Shown: positions 8,951-18,518, counted from the first letter of the stretch. The stretch is 64,000 nucleotides of DNA from an uncultured Eubacteriales bacterium (GCA_934456435.1 CAKSHH010000009.1:27098-91097), one strand, 5' to 3'. Program-made: numbers and translations. Notes: generated by a model not told the origin, from the letters alone.

Positions 8951-9496
8951 TTACTGAACCTTTAAAAGGTCATACAACTGTTCGTACTTTTCCTGTGAGT
9001 ATTCCTTGTCGGAAGAAAAAGAAGTATTGCCCGCAATTTCAATTACTTCGCTTTTTTCGCCGTTAAAGAATTTCTTTGCATAGCGGTTGATGCGATACAA
9101 GGCCTCGCCGTAGTTGTCAAGCTCATCGGAGCTGAGCTTATCGGACATTGCCTTGATTTCGTCCGCGAGTCCGTCAATATCGGCTGATGAGGAAAAGGCG
9201 ATAAGTCTGAGCGCAAGAGCGGCGGCCTTTGCGGAAGAACCTGCCGTACCCGACTCAAAGCCTGCAATGTCGTCGAAAATGTCTTCAATCGTGTCCTCTT
9301 TTTCCTTGGGAGCCGTTGTTGTTTCCGGTTCGCTTTCGGTTGTTGTTTCCGGCTCGGTTGTGATAACGGGAGCAGGGACTGTTGTGGTCGCGGTGGTCGG
9401 TTCATCCTTTTTGAACGAGACGGAGCACGCCGTGAGTGAGGAGACAACAAGAATAAATGCTGAAACAAGTGCTATGGTTTTGATTGCTTTTGCCAT
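8951..9496 (-). CDS. Putative lipoprotein, last gene of the V-ATPase operon
   Basis: A hypothetical 181-residue lipoprotein. The signal peptide MAKAIKTIALVSAFILVVSS leads to the lipobox LTAC with the modified Cys at residue 24. A Thr/Glu/Pro-rich linker (about 30-65) follows, then a helical C-terminal domain rich in Asp/Glu and Lys. A longer frame starts at 9562 but overlaps atpD; the ATG at 9496 has AAAGGA upstream and starts just after the atpD stop, so it was chosen. I do not recognise the C-terminal domain. The operon position suggests co-transcription with the ATPase, not necessarily a shared role. Confidence 0.7.
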   Translation of the reverse strand: MAKAIKTIALVSAFILVVSSLTACSVSFKKDEPTTATTTVPAPVITTEPETTTESEPETTTAPKEKEDTIEDIFDDIAGFESGTAGSSAKAAALALRLIAFSSSADIDGLADEIKAMSDKLSSDELDNYGEALYRINRYAKKFFNGEKSEVIEIAGNTSFSSDKEYSQEKYEQLYDLLKVQ

Positions 9497-9500
9497 AAAA

Positions 9501-10112
9501 TCAGTTTCCTTTCTGTCGTTTAATAACCTTGAGTCTTGAAAAGTCCTCTCGCTCCTTTTCATCCAGAGCGTCGGAAATAAATTTGACGGTTGAAGTGAAT
9601 TTCGGAATCATAACATTGCTCAGAGCGTTCGTGCGCTTCTGAGTTTTTTTGATTGCGTCGGCAAGGCGAATAACGTTGCTTTCAATTTCGGCAAGCTGTA
9701 TTGTCAGTCGCTTTGCTTCTTCAAAGCTGAGGTAAGCCTCGTCAAGCAGAGAGTTTGTGGAATTGAGCCCGTAAAAAAAGCCAGGCTTCTTTTCCTCAAG
9801 GCTTATCTGCGGAAGCTCAACGCCCATAACGCTCCTGACGGTCATTTTAAGCCCGTTTTCAATCGGTACACATTCGGCAAAGGCGGAGCAGTTACCGATT
9901 GAAATCTGCGCCTGTTCGAGCGCATAATAGGCTTTTGCATAGGAAGTGTTGATGTCCTGCTGAATTGTTGAAGCCTTGTCGGTCATGGTCATTATTTCGC
10001 GGATAAGAATGTTTCTCTTCCTGTCCATCAGGTCATAGCCGAGCTTGGCAAGCTCAAGGGACTTCTTTGTTGCCATTAGGTTGTTCTTGGTCGGGAAAAC
10101 CTTGGAGCTCAT
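9501..10112 (-). CDS. atpD: V-type ATP synthase subunit D
   Basis: Central rotor shaft subunit of the V1 sector, a long helical hairpin that turns inside the A3B3 head. The 203-residue length and the opening MSSKVFPTKNNLMATKKSLE match the V-ATPase D family (NtpD), and both N- and C-terminal ends are helical and charged as expected. A strong AAAGGAGGAG ribosome site sits six bases before the ATG. It lies 33 bases after atpB in the operon. Confidence 0.95.
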   Translation of the reverse strand: MSSKVFPTKNNLMATKKSLELAKLGYDLMDRKRNILIREIMTMTDKASTIQQDINTSYAKAYYALEQAQISIGNCSAFAECVPIENGLKMTVRSVMGVELPQISLEEKKPGFFYGLNSTNSLLDEAYLSFEEAKRLTIQLAEIESNVIRLADAIKKTQKRTNALSNVMIPKFTSTVKFISDALDEKEREDFSRLKVIKRQKGN

Positions 10113-10145
10113 CGGTATCTCCTCCTTTCATATTTGCTGAATTTT

Positions 10146-11522
10146 TTATTTTGACTGACCCTTATAATATTTCTCAATCGTCTTGTCGTCAACGCGGTCA
10201 AGCTCCTCTCGCGGAAGCTCGGAAAGAAGATCCCAGCCGAGGTCAAGGGTCTTTTCAATGGTACGGTTTTCGTACTGCGACTGAGTGATGAATCTTGCTT
10301 CGAAATCCTTGCCGAATTGGAGAAGTCTCTTGTCCGAGGCGGAAAGCTCATCTTCGCCGATAACACTGGCAAGGCTCTTGGCGTCCTGAACCTTGGCGTA
10401 GGACGAGAAAAGCTGGTTGGCAAGCGTGCTGTGGTCCTCACGAGTGAAGCCCTCACCGATGCCGTCCTTCATCAATCGCGACAGGGAGGGAAGAATACCG
10501 ATAGGCGGATAAATTCCCTTTGAATCAAGCTCACGGTCGAGAACGATCTGACCCTCGGTGATGTAGCCGGTGAGGTCGGGAATCGGGTGGGTGATATCGT
10601 CGTTGGGCATGGTGAGAATCGGAATCTGCGTAAGAGAGCCCTTGGAGCCCTCAATGATTCCGGCGCGCTCGTAGAGAGACGCAAAGTCGGAATAAAGGTA
10701 GCCGGGGAAGCCCTTTCTGGCAGGAATCTCGCCCTTTGAGGAGCTGAACTCACGCACGGCTTCCGCGTAAGAGGTCATATCCGTGAGAATAACAAGCACA
10801 TTCTTTTCAAGCGTGAATGCAAGGTATTCCGCCGCCGTGAGAGCACAGCGCGGTGTGATTATTCTTTCAACGATCGGGTCGTTGGAAAGGTTGAGAAACA
10901 TTACAACCTTGTGCATAACGTTCGCCTTTTCAAATGACGTGCGGAAGTAATTGGCAACGTCGTTCTTAACGCCCATTGCGGCGAATACGATGGCAAAGTC
11001 CTCGCTGTCGGAGATCGACGCCTGACGAACTATCTGAACGGCAAGCTCATTATGCTTCATACCGGAACCGGAGAATATCGGCAACTTCTGACCTCTTATG
11101 AGCGTCATAAGAGCGTCGATTGAGGATATGCCTGTGTTGATATAGTTCCTCGGATAAACTCTTGATACGGGGTTTATAGGCGACGAGTTGACGTCCCTTT
11201 TCTCGGTCGGATAAATTTCTCCGAGTCCGTCAATCGGTCTGCCGAGTCCGTCAAAGACTCTGCCGACGATTTCGGGGGAGAGGGCAAGCTCAATCGGGTG
11301 CCCGGTCATTCGTGTTCTTGTGTTGACAAGGGAAAGTCCCTTTGTTCCCTCAAAAACCTGAATGACTACCTTTTCGCCCTCAATCTGAACAATACGTCCC
11401 GTGCGCGAGGAACCGTCCTCAAGCTTGAGCTCAACCATTTCGTCATAAGAAGCGTCCTTTATGCCGTCAAGGACGATAAGCGAACCGTTTATCTGGCTTA
11501 AACCGATATGTTCAATTATCAT
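10146..11522 (-). CDS. atpB: V-type ATP synthase subunit B
   Basis: Non-catalytic nucleotide-binding subunit of the A3B3 hexamer. The 458 residues show the family blocks GRVFDGLGRPIDGLG, NPVSRVYPRNYINTGISSID and DMTSYAEAVREFSSSKGEIP. The P-loop is replaced by FSGSGMKHNELA, which is normal for B subunits. It overlaps the atpA stop by an ATGA, a sign of translational coupling, with AAAGGAGG inside the atpA end. Confidence 0.97.
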   Translation of the reverse strand: MIIEHIGLSQINGSLIVLDGIKDASYDEMVELKLEDGSSRTGRIVQIEGEKVVIQVFEGTKGLSLVNTRTRMTGHPIELALSPEIVGRVFDGLGRPIDGLGEIYPTEKRDVNSSPINPVSRVYPRNYINTGISSIDALMTLIRGQKLPIFSGSGMKHNELAVQIVRQASISDSEDFAIVFAAMGVKNDVANYFRTSFEKANVMHKVVMFLNLSNDPIVERIITPRCALTAAEYLAFTLEKNVLVILTDMTSYAEAVREFSSSKGEIPARKGFPGYLYSDFASLYERAGIIEGSKGSLTQIPILTMPNDDITHPIPDLTGYITEGQIVLDRELDSKGIYPPIGILPSLSRLMKDGIGEGFTREDHSTLANQLFSSYAKVQDAKSLASVIGEDELSASDKRLLQFGKDFEARFITQSQYENRTIEKTLDLGWDLLSELPREELDRVDDKTIEKYYKGQSK

Positions 11523-13285
11523 TTGACAGCCGCCTCCTTTTTGCGGACAGACGCGAGAGCCGAATCAATGTCTTTATAGTATTCATCGAACATATCAAGT
11601 CTGTCGTTAGGTATATCATATTTCATCTGAACAAGTTTGTCAAACAGCTTCAGCTCGACAATCTTGGAGACAGGTATTTTCAAAGCAACAATTTCGTTGC
11701 TCTTGTGGTAGAGGTAGAGGATTATCTGCATCATCTTGAGCTGCTTTTCGAGGGAAACATAAGTGTCGTCCTTGTGAAAAGCATTCTGCTGAAGAAATCC
11801 GACCCTGATAACTCTGGCAATCTCAATGATAAGCTTCTGATCGTCGGGAAGAACGTCCGAACCGATGAGCTTAACGATTTCCATAAGGCTGGTTTCCTCT
11901 GCGAGCAGAGCGGAAATTTCGTTTCTGCAAGCCGTGAAATCGGCACCGACGTTTTTGTTGTACCACGGCGCAAGCTCGGCAAGATATTCGCTGTAACTGT
12001 CGTTCCAGTTGATAGCCGGGTAGTGACGCGCGTAAGCGAGGGATTTATCAAGAGCCCAGAAGCAGCGGGTGAATCGCTTTGTGTTCTGGGTTACCGGCTC
12101 GGAGAAGTCTGAACCCTGCGGGGAAACGGCGCCGATAACGGAAATCGAGCCCTCCTGACCGTTCAGCGTTTCGACGTAGCCTGCGCGCTCGTAAAATTCG
12201 GAAAGTCGGGACGGAAGATATGCCGGGAAGCCCTCGTCGGCAGGCATTTCTTCAAGTCGTCCGCTGATTTCACGCAGAGCCTCTGCCCAACGAGAGGTGG
12301 AGTCCGCCATCATCGCGGTGTGGTAGCCCATATCGCGGTAGTATTCGGCGATCGTGATTCCCGTGTAGATCGACGCTTCACGCGCGGCAACGGGCATATT
12401 TGAGGTGTTAGCGATCAAAACGGTGCGGTCGGTAAGCGGTCTGCCCGACTTCGGGTCGGTTATTTCACCGAACTCCTTAAGAGCCTGGGTCATCTCGTTA
12501 CCGCGCTCGCCGCAGCCGACGTAAATGATTATATCGGCGTCGCACCACTTTGCGAGCTGGTGCTGGGTCATTGTTTTGCCTGTACCGAATCCACCGGGAA
12601 TTGCGGCGGCGCCGCCCTTTGCAAGCGGGAAGAGAGTGTCGATTACACGCTGACCCGTTATGAGCGGCTTTTCGGGCGGAAGTCTTTTGGCAATCGGCCT
12701 TGGCGTTCTGATAGGCCATTTGCGGCAGAGCGTCAGCTCGTGAAGCTTGCCCGTACTGTCTTTCAGGGTAATGATTTTGTCGTTTACCTTGTACTTTCCG
12801 CTCTCGGCGGCGAATACGACTTCACCGCAAAGCTCAGGCGGAACCATTATTTTATGAATGAGAGCCTTTTCGGGCGTCGTGGCATAAATGTCTCCGCCCT
12901 TGAGCGTGTCGCCGATCTTGGCGGTAACGGTAACGTCCCATTCCGTACTTTCGTTGAGTGAAGACGGGTGGAGTCCTCTCGGAATAAAAGCGCCTGCGCT
13001 TGCGGCAATATCGTTAAGAGGATTTTCAATGCCGTCAAATATATTGCTGAGTATTCCGGGACCGAGCGTGATGCAGAGGGGAGAGCCTGTCGAAAAAACG
13101 GGATCGCCCGGTCTGAGTCCCGACGTCTCTTCGTAAACCTGTATAACAGTCTCGTCGCTGTCGATTCTGATGACCTCGCCGATAAGTCGGTTGTTGCCGA
13201 CGAAAACCATTTCGGTCATTTGCAGGTCGGTCTTTCCCTTAACAGAAACAACGGGACCGTTTATTGAATATATAACATTTTCCAT
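11519..13285 (-). CDS. atpA: V-type ATP synthase subunit A (catalytic)
   Basis: Catalytic subunit of the V1 head; it hydrolyses or makes ATP coupled to ion flow. The Walker A motif GGFGTGKT and the family-specific blocks SMPVAAREASIYTGITIAEY and DSTSRWAEALREISGRLEEM are present. The start was moved from the longest frame (13306) to MENVIYSINGPVVSVKG at 13285 because AGAAGGAG lies eight bases upstream, giving 588 residues, the usual length. Codons and spacing are typical of the operon. Confidence 0.97.
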   Translation of the reverse strand: MENVIYSINGPVVSVKGKTDLQMTEMVFVGNNRLIGEVIRIDSDETVIQVYEETSGLRPGDPVFSTGSPLCITLGPGILSNIFDGIENPLNDIAASAGAFIPRGLHPSSLNESTEWDVTVTAKIGDTLKGGDIYATTPEKALIHKIMVPPELCGEVVFAAESGKYKVNDKIITLKDSTGKLHELTLCRKWPIRTPRPIAKRLPPEKPLITGQRVIDTLFPLAKGGAAAIPGGFGTGKTMTQHQLAKWCDADIIIYVGCGERGNEMTQALKEFGEITDPKSGRPLTDRTVLIANTSNMPVAAREASIYTGITIAEYYRDMGYHTAMMADSTSRWAEALREISGRLEEMPADEGFPAYLPSRLSEFYERAGYVETLNGQEGSISVIGAVSPQGSDFSEPVTQNTKRFTRCFWALDKSLAYARHYPAINWNDSYSEYLAELAPWYNKNVGADFTACRNEISALLAEETSLMEIVKLIGSDVLPDDQKLIIEIARVIRVGFLQQNAFHKDDTYVSLEKQLKMMQIILYLYHKSNEIVALKIPVSKIVELKLFDKLVQMKYDIPNDRLDMFDEYYKDIDSALASVRKKEAAVK

Positions 13286-13302
13286 TGCGTATGCTCCTTC
13301 TG

Positions 13303-13890
13303 TCAAAGAGATAAGGATAATCCCGAATAGCCGTAGAAGCTCTGCTTTTCCGCTTCAAGCCGAGAATCGAGAGTGTCGTCCGCCGTCATTCCCGTGCGGA
13401 GATTTTTTCCCTTGCAGCCGCCGAGGATTATGGTGCTGTCATATTCGACACCACAGCCGAGGGACTTTATTTCGTCCTCGAATGCCTTATCGTCGGGTTT
13501 GAGAATAATGACCGAATCATCACCGATAGCTGATTTTATCTGAGATGCGCTCTTCATTATAAAAGCGCGGTAATTTTCGCTCTTTGTGAAAGATATAATT
13601 TGCTCTTTGGCTTTGGCAAAGACTTTTTGAGTGATTTCGTTTCTCTTGGCGACAAGCTTCTCTGTCTCCTTGGTTTCCGTCTCGGAAAGCTCGGAGTTTA
13701 TTTCCTCATTGAGACGGTCAAACTCACTGCTTCTGACAGGTCTGACGCTCAGACGTGCGGCGCGGCGCGTTGCCTTGAGTTCGGCATCGACATAAGCGTC
13801 AACATCACTGCGGATTTTGGCGCAACGCTCGTCTGCGTCCGCATTTATCGCCTTACGGAAAAGCTCGGTTTTATTTGCGCTGCTGTTCAA
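13303..13890 (-). CDS. atpE: V-type ATP synthase subunit E (peripheral stalk)
   Basis: Helical peripheral-stalk subunit that pairs with the small coiled-coil subunit (17993-18304) to hold the A3B3 head static. The long N-terminal helix and C-terminal domain with TIILGGCKGKNLRTG fit the E family. The longest frame (13983) runs into a repeat element and is not believable; a TTG at 13890 with AAAGGAGG upstream gives 195 residues, close to the family norm, and was chosen. Confidence 0.88.
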   Translation of the reverse strand: MNSSANKTELFRKAINADADERCAKIRSDVDAYVDAELKATRRAARLSVRPVRSSEFDRLNEEINSELSETETKETEKLVAKRNEITQKVFAKAKEQIISFTKSENYRAFIMKSASQIKSAIGDDSVIILKPDDKAFEDEIKSLGCGVEYDSTIILGGCKGKNLRTGMTADDTLDSRLEAEKQSFYGYSGLSLSL

Positions 13891-13920
13891 ATTAACTCCT
13901 CCTTTGGAGTCATCATATTT

Positions 13921-14086
13921 TAAGGCAACACCGCACAAATTGCGATGCACGCCTTGCTTGATTCTGTTTCCGCCATGCTGCACAAAATTTTTTGACTTGC
14001 GTCAGCAAGCCTGCAAAATTTTTGTACACCCTGACGAAAAAGCTTACTGTGCAATTCGCACATCTCAATTGTGCGGTATTGCCTCA
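13921..14086. repeat. Repeat family C copy 1 (166 bp, MITE-like)
   Basis: Terminal inverted repeats AAGGCAACACCGCACAAATT (left) and the complement of AATTGTGCGGTATTGCCT (right) enclose about 120 bases without a gene but with inner hairpins, for example GCTTGC...GCAAGC-type pairing. It sits inside the V-ATPase operon between atpF and atpE, and its right end forms the last codons of atpF. Shorter relatives occur at 21213-21231, 37698-37724 and 57671-57712. Confidence 0.8.
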
Positions 14087-14382
14087 ATTCCTATCGCTTC
14101 GCTGACATAGTCGGCAATCGAATTGCTTGTACCGTCGGAATTTCTGTCCGATATTTCGACTATCAGCGGAAGGGAATGTGCTCTGCGGAAGGACGCTATC
14201 GTATCTGAGCAGAGCGATGCAAGATTTTGATTCATAAGAATTATTCCGATATCGGAGTTCTGCGCCGCCTTTTCAAGGAGTTCTGCCGCTTCTTCCCGAT
14301 TATCGGTAACATCGCCCTCAACGCCTGCCAGACGCAAGCCGAGAGCGGTGTCATCATTGTCACAAATTAAGTAAAGGCGCAT
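14065..14382 (-). CDS. atpF: V-type ATP synthase subunit F
   Basis: Small rotor subunit at the base of the central stalk, 105 residues with the Rossmann-like F-subunit pattern (MRLYLICDNDDTALGLRLAG, then EAAELLEKAAQNSDIGIILMNQ). The last six residues, EAIPHN, and the stop are encoded by the terminal repeat of the family C element at 13921-14086, so the native C-terminus may have been altered by insertion. It is otherwise complete. Confidence 0.92.
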   Translation of the reverse strand: MRLYLICDNDDTALGLRLAGVEGDVTDNREEAAELLEKAAQNSDIGIILMNQNLASLCSDTIASFRRAHSLPLIVEISDRNSDGTSNSIADYVSEAIGIEAIPHN

Positions 14383-14391
14383 AAGCTCACC

Positions 14392-14865
14392 TTAGATCTT
14401 GTTAAGAATAAGAATTGAAATAACAACGCCGTACAGCGCGATTGATTCACCGAGGGCAACGAAGATAAGAGCTTTACCGAATGCCTTGGCGTCCTCACTT
14501 GTTGCCGCAATAGCTGCCGGTGCACCTGCCGCAACAGCAATACCGCCGCCGACACCCGAAAGTCCCGTAACGATAGCGGCTGCGATGAGTCCGAGACCCT
14601 TGCCGCTGTCGGATGACTGAGCTGTTGCTTCCTGTGACTGTGAGGTGGTTGCAACCTCGGCTGCATCGGCTTTGTTGCCCTCAGCCGCGGATACGGAGAA
14701 TGTGACTGCACAAACTGTGATTGCTATAACCGCAAAGGCGATAAGGTTTCTGGCAACAATCTTTTTGCCGGAAACACCGTTAGACTTCTGCTTGAATGAA
14801 TAAACGAAAAGGGCGGTAAGAGCCGCAAGGGGGAGAACTGCGATGAGTACATAAAAAACTGACAT
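14392..14865 (-). CDS. atpK: V-type ATP synthase subunit K (proteolipid ring)
   Basis: Ring proteolipid that carries the coupling ion across the membrane. Four membrane segments are seen (about 4-24, 43-62, 90-115 and 130-155). The second hairpin is a canonical c-type unit: Gly/Ala-rich GLSGVGGGIAVAAG and the ion-binding Glu in FVALGESIALYG. The first hairpin has no Gly-rich pattern and no acidic ion site and is followed by an unusual Ser/Thr/Glu linker (about 64-88). The length of 157 aa is normal for NtpK-like proteins. Ion specificity (H+ or Na+) cannot be read with confidence. Confidence 0.93.
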   Translation of the reverse strand: MSVFYVLIAVLPLAALTALFVYSFKQKSNGVSGKKIVARNLIAFAVIAITVCAVTFSVSAAEGNKADAAEVATTSQSQEATAQSSDSGKGLGLIAAAIVTGLSGVGGGIAVAAGAPAAIAATSEDAKAFGKALIFVALGESIALYGVVISILILNKI

Positions 14866-14884
14866 TGTTATTACCTCCGAAAAT

Positions 14885-16897
14885 TTATTTCTTGACTGTT
14901 ATAATTACGTTTTCGTTGTCCTCAGGCTCAGAGGATTTGAAAGCGTTTTTGATACTGAAGAAAAAGCCTCTGTTTTTACGTCTTCCGACGCTGTTGAACG
15001 GTTTGCCGTCGCCGGCGTAGAATCGGCTAAACATCTCGTAGAACTCAAGTCTGAGCACCTGGATTCCCGTGAGAAGTCCCTCAAGCGCAATGACGATAAT
15101 GTTGCCGAATATCATCGAGATGATACCGCCGACCGAGTATTCGTCACCGGCAAGAGATGAGAAAACCATCATCATTCCGGCATGGACAAGCACGAACGCA
15201 CCGACACGCAGGAACGAAACCGTGTTGCTGAAGTAGGTGAGGATATATTCGATTACCTCAAAGAAATTCTGCATAATATAGTCGGACCATTTTTCAGGCA
15301 GGTAGTTTTCTTTCTTGTCAACCATACCGATAAGAATTTCCTGAAAATATAGTATCAGCAGACAAACAACGGCGACCGCAACGACGATCGGTGTCGGAAG
15401 AATTGATGTTCTGGACATAAATCCGACAACGGCGCACACAAGAACCGCGTAAAGAATCATACCGACAATTCCATTTTGGCTGAATATCGCTTCGCCCGGC
15501 TTCTTGTCCTTAAAGGAGCAGAAAACGTTGAGACCCATTGAAACCAGCACGAGCGCGACACCGATACCGATTGCAAACAGCAGAACCGTGTTGATTGAAT
15601 CCATAACGGAAAGCGGCTTCCCGCTCATTCCGAGCGCGTGGTAAAGCGGATCCAAAAGCTCCTCGTAACCGAAAACCGAACCGAATATCAGTCCGAAAAA
15701 TGCCGAGCTCATTCCGCAGGGAACAAGTATTTTTGCGAGCTTGGCGCCCTTGAGACGGTAGAAAAGATATCCGCCGATCGCAAGCACAAGACCCTGACCG
15801 ACGTCGGCAAACATTATGCCGAAAAGAAGCGAATAGGTTATTGCAACGAACGGAGTAATGTCCACCCCTCCGTAAGACGGAAGTCCGTACATCTCGACGA
15901 ACATTTCAAACGGGCGGAACGGCTTTTTGTTTTTGAGCTTTACGGGAGGACTGCTTCGTTTTTCCTCTTCGGGATCAGCCTCTTCAAAGGTTACGCCGTC
16001 GATTTTTTCGATTTTTTGCTTGAACCACTTAAAGCTTGATTTCGGAACCCAGCCGACATAGATGAAGTAGTCGGAATCCGAATCCTTGGCGGCATAACGT
16101 CTGAGATCAAATGCAAGGCTTGCGATTTCAAGGTAAGCGTGCACGCTTTCGCAATGCTCGGAGTTCTCAGCCCAGAAAGCGGAGATTTCCTTGTCAAGCT
16201 CGTTAAGCTCCGCGGTAAGGGTATCCTTTTCCGCATTGAGCTTATTGAGAATCTCGCGCGGAGTACCTGTCGTAAACGGTATTCTTATGCGGTTAAAGTA
16301 CAGCGAAGCGAAAATTCGGTCAACCTCGTCAATCTGCTTCTGCGGTGCGGCATAAAGTCCCCAATAGCTCTTTTCATCGGACGAGCTTTCCATAAAGACA
16401 AAGAGCTTGTTGCCCTCATAAGCCTTGAGCTTAGGATAGCAATCCTTTGGAATACAGCCGAAGCGCACCTTGAGAAATTCACAGGACAGCACGTCCTCAA
16501 TAGGAACGTCGAGTCCGATGAAATGGTTGAATTGCTCGGCGGAAGCTTCAATTTCACTCAGCTTGTCGGCAATTTTCTTTCTTCTTGCAAAGGTTTCCGA
16601 CAGCTTCTCTTTAAGGGAGTCAATGTAATCAAACTCCTCCGGGTCGATGATGATTTCGTCGCCCTTGAAAGTGTCCTTTAACGTTACACCGGCTACCGAA
16701 GCTATTTCTTCAATTTTTTGAATTGAAGACGAATACGGATTTTCCTCGTTCAGCGGTACGAATCCGAGCGAATCGGATATGAAATTCATGGCGTTTTCGG
16801 GATGAAAATCTCCGCTGATACAGCAGGATGTGATAAACTCATCGAGGTGCTCCATCAGGCCGTATGTCCTGATAAGTTTCATTTTTTCTATTGCCAA
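14885..16897 (-). CDS. atpI: V-type ATP synthase subunit I (a-type stator)
   Basis: Large stator subunit of the V0 sector (670 aa). The N-terminal half is cytoplasmic with coiled coils. The C-terminal half, from about residue 345, has seven to eight membrane segments, including FGIMFADVGQGLVLAIGGY, LTYFSNTVSFLRVGAF and EGLLTGIQVLRLEFYEMFSR, which carries the family's essential Arg region. The TTG start at 16897 lies seven bases after AGGGGG and matches the family opening MAIEKMKLI. It lies 12 bases after atpC. Confidence 0.95.
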   Translation of the reverse strand: MAIEKMKLIRTYGLMEHLDEFITSCCISGDFHPENAMNFISDSLGFVPLNEENPYSSSIQKIEEIASVAGVTLKDTFKGDEIIIDPEEFDYIDSLKEKLSETFARRKKIADKLSEIEASAEQFNHFIGLDVPIEDVLSCEFLKVRFGCIPKDCYPKLKAYEGNKLFVFMESSSDEKSYWGLYAAPQKQIDEVDRIFASLYFNRIRIPFTTGTPREILNKLNAEKDTLTAELNELDKEISAFWAENSEHCESVHAYLEIASLAFDLRRYAAKDSDSDYFIYVGWVPKSSFKWFKQKIEKIDGVTFEEADPEEEKRSSPPVKLKNKKPFRPFEMFVEMYGLPSYGGVDITPFVAITYSLLFGIMFADVGQGLVLAIGGYLFYRLKGAKLAKILVPCGMSSAFFGLIFGSVFGYEELLDPLYHALGMSGKPLSVMDSINTVLLFAIGIGVALVLVSMGLNVFCSFKDKKPGEAIFSQNGIVGMILYAVLVCAVVGFMSRTSILPTPIVVAVAVVCLLILYFQEILIGMVDKKENYLPEKWSDYIMQNFFEVIEYILTYFSNTVSFLRVGAFVLVHAGMMMVFSSLAGDEYSVGGIISMIFGNIIVIALEGLLTGIQVLRLEFYEMFSRFYAGDGKPFNSVGRRKNRGFFFSIKNAFKSSEPEDNENVIITVKK

Positions 16898-16908
16898 AAC
16901 ACAGCCCC

Positions 16909-17955
16909 CTAACTTTCCGTTCCGATCAGAACGAAACCGGCCTTATCTGCCGGGATATTGTATTTTATCGCTTCAACAATGTGAATGATATTTTTGACCT
17001 CATTTTCCGCAAGGAAAAGATAGCTGAGCATAACGGCGGTCGGGTTTGTGTAATACCTGAAGCCCTTTGTCATTTTGCGTACAAGCATTTCCTGTGCGGC
17101 ATTTTCAATATATTTGAAATCTATCTTTGAAAAGTCTTTCTTGTAATATGTGTTCGGAATCATCTGAATTATATCGGTAGCGGATTTTGCCGAGGTGATG
17201 GCATTGAGCTGCCTGTCGGAAAAATTCGTGTAATCTTTCATAACAAAGTCGCTTATGAAAAAGTTGTCCGTACTGCCGATATTCAGAAGTCTGTACGCCC
17301 TTGTTAGGGTATACATATCAAATCGGTAATTTATAATCTCATAAATTTCTTTTTTCTTTCGTTTGTCCTTGCAAAGCTTAACGGATTTAACAAGGAAAGA
17401 GAAAAGGTATTTATTCAAATCGTTTTCAATGAAAATAAACATTCCGTCGTCGGAATACGAATCCTTGTACCGTCCGAGAATCTCCGCATAGTCGGTGTGC
17501 TCAAGAACCTTGAGCAGATCTGCAAAGCTTTTGACCTTAGCAAGAGCGTAAAGATCAATGTCGGTGCGGCTGTTAAAGAACGGCGGAAGAGATGAAAGGT
17601 ATTTTTCCGGAGTTCCGCGCTTTAGAAGGCGCAAAACCGTCATTATCTGGCGTATATCATTTTGAACAATATAATAGCGGTAAAAGACCTCTCCGACGGA
17701 TACCTGGTATTCGCAAAGCTTTTCACACTTCTTCAACAGGCTCATCTTCAGTATCTCTTCAATCTGAGCGGCGCCTGCCGTCGGCGGAAGAATCTCAAAG
17801 TCGGAGCTGTAATATGTCCTTGTTTTCAGATAGTTGGTAAGCTCGCCGAGCGAACGGCAGTTGAGCATATCCGTGTAATTTTCCTTTGTCAGCCGCTTGC
17901 CGTACATCGCATGGGCTTTGGCAAGAACAGCATTGTCCGCGTATGAAACCGACAT
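16909..17955 (-). CDS. atpC: V-type ATP synthase subunit C (AC39/d-type)
   Basis: Funnel-shaped subunit that links the rotor shaft to the proteolipid ring. The 348 residues are mainly helical, with the AC39-like opening YADNAVLAKAHAMYGKRLTK and the repeated three-lobe pattern of the family. RBS GGAGGTG lies before the ATG. Confidence 0.93.
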   Translation of the reverse strand: MSVSYADNAVLAKAHAMYGKRLTKENYTDMLNCRSLGELTNYLKTRTYYSSDFEILPPTAGAAQIEEILKMSLLKKCEKLCEYQVSVGEVFYRYYIVQNDIRQIMTVLRLLKRGTPEKYLSSLPPFFNSRTDIDLYALAKVKSFADLLKVLEHTDYAEILGRYKDSYSDDGMFIFIENDLNKYLFSFLVKSVKLCKDKRKKKEIYEIINYRFDMYTLTRAYRLLNIGSTDNFFISDFVMKDYTNFSDRQLNAITSAKSATDIIQMIPNTYYKKDFSKIDFKYIENAAQEMLVRKMTKGFRYYTNPTAVMLSYLFLAENEVKNIIHIVEAIKYNIPADKAGFVLIGTES

Positions 17956-17992
17956 ATTATCACCTCCGCTTCAATAATTCAATAGTGGTTAC

Positions 17993-18304
17993 TCAATTTT
18001 TGATAACGTTGTTTACAATGGTGCTGACCCATTGCTCCTCTTTTTCGCGGTAAACGGCGTCAATCTCGTCCGTAATCCTTTGGTTGCGCTCGTTCACACT
18101 TTTGATATATGCGTCACCCTCGGCGCGCTGTTTCTGACTCTTCCTGAGCGCAAAGTCCAAGGCCTTTTGATTTTCTTCCTGTGTGATCTGATTCTTTTGT
18201 TCGCTCAGCCCTGCAATTTTGTCGTCGCGGTAAGCCTCCGCCTCCCTGACGCGCTCGCGAGCCTCTTTGTCCATATCTATTATGGCTTGCAGCATTTCTT
18301 TCAT
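17993..18304 (-). CDS. V-type ATPase coiled-coil stalk subunit (G/H-like)
   Basis: First gene of the operon: about 103 residues, almost entirely charged coiled coil (KEARERVREAEAYRDDKIAG ... NQKALDFALRKSQKQRAEGD). This is what NtpF/AhaH-type peripheral-stalk partners of subunit E look like. The longest frame begins with GTG at 18313, part of the GAGGTG ribosome site; the ATG at 18304 is spaced six bases from it and is preferred, with 18307 also possible. Identity rests on composition and operon position. Confidence 0.8.
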   Translation of the reverse strand: MKEMLQAIIDMDKEARERVREAEAYRDDKIAGLSEQKNQITQEENQKALDFALRKSQKQRAEGDAYIKSVNERNQRITDEIDAVYREKEEQWVSTIVNNVIKN

Positions 18305-18344
18305 CATAATCACCTCACAACTTATTTCTCAATTCTGTCCACAT

Positions 18345-18372
18345 ATTATAGCACTTTGCAATAAAAAAGCAA
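18345..18372 (-). promoter_or_regulatory. Promoter of the V-ATPase operon
   Basis: On the minus strand, TTGCTT (18372-18367) and TATAAT (18350-18345) are spaced by 16 bases. It lies about 40 bases upstream of the first operon gene and no stronger candidate is seen. Confidence 0.75.
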
Positions 18373-18518
18373 TGGTAATTTTGTACAATTTGATGTTCTT
18401 TTTTTGGATAAAAAAGACAAATATTTCATTGAAAAAAATGGCAAAGTATTGTAAAATGTTAATAAACTGTTTATGCAGAATTTTCGGAGTAATTACAAGT
18501 TATTCAGGAGGTAAAACG

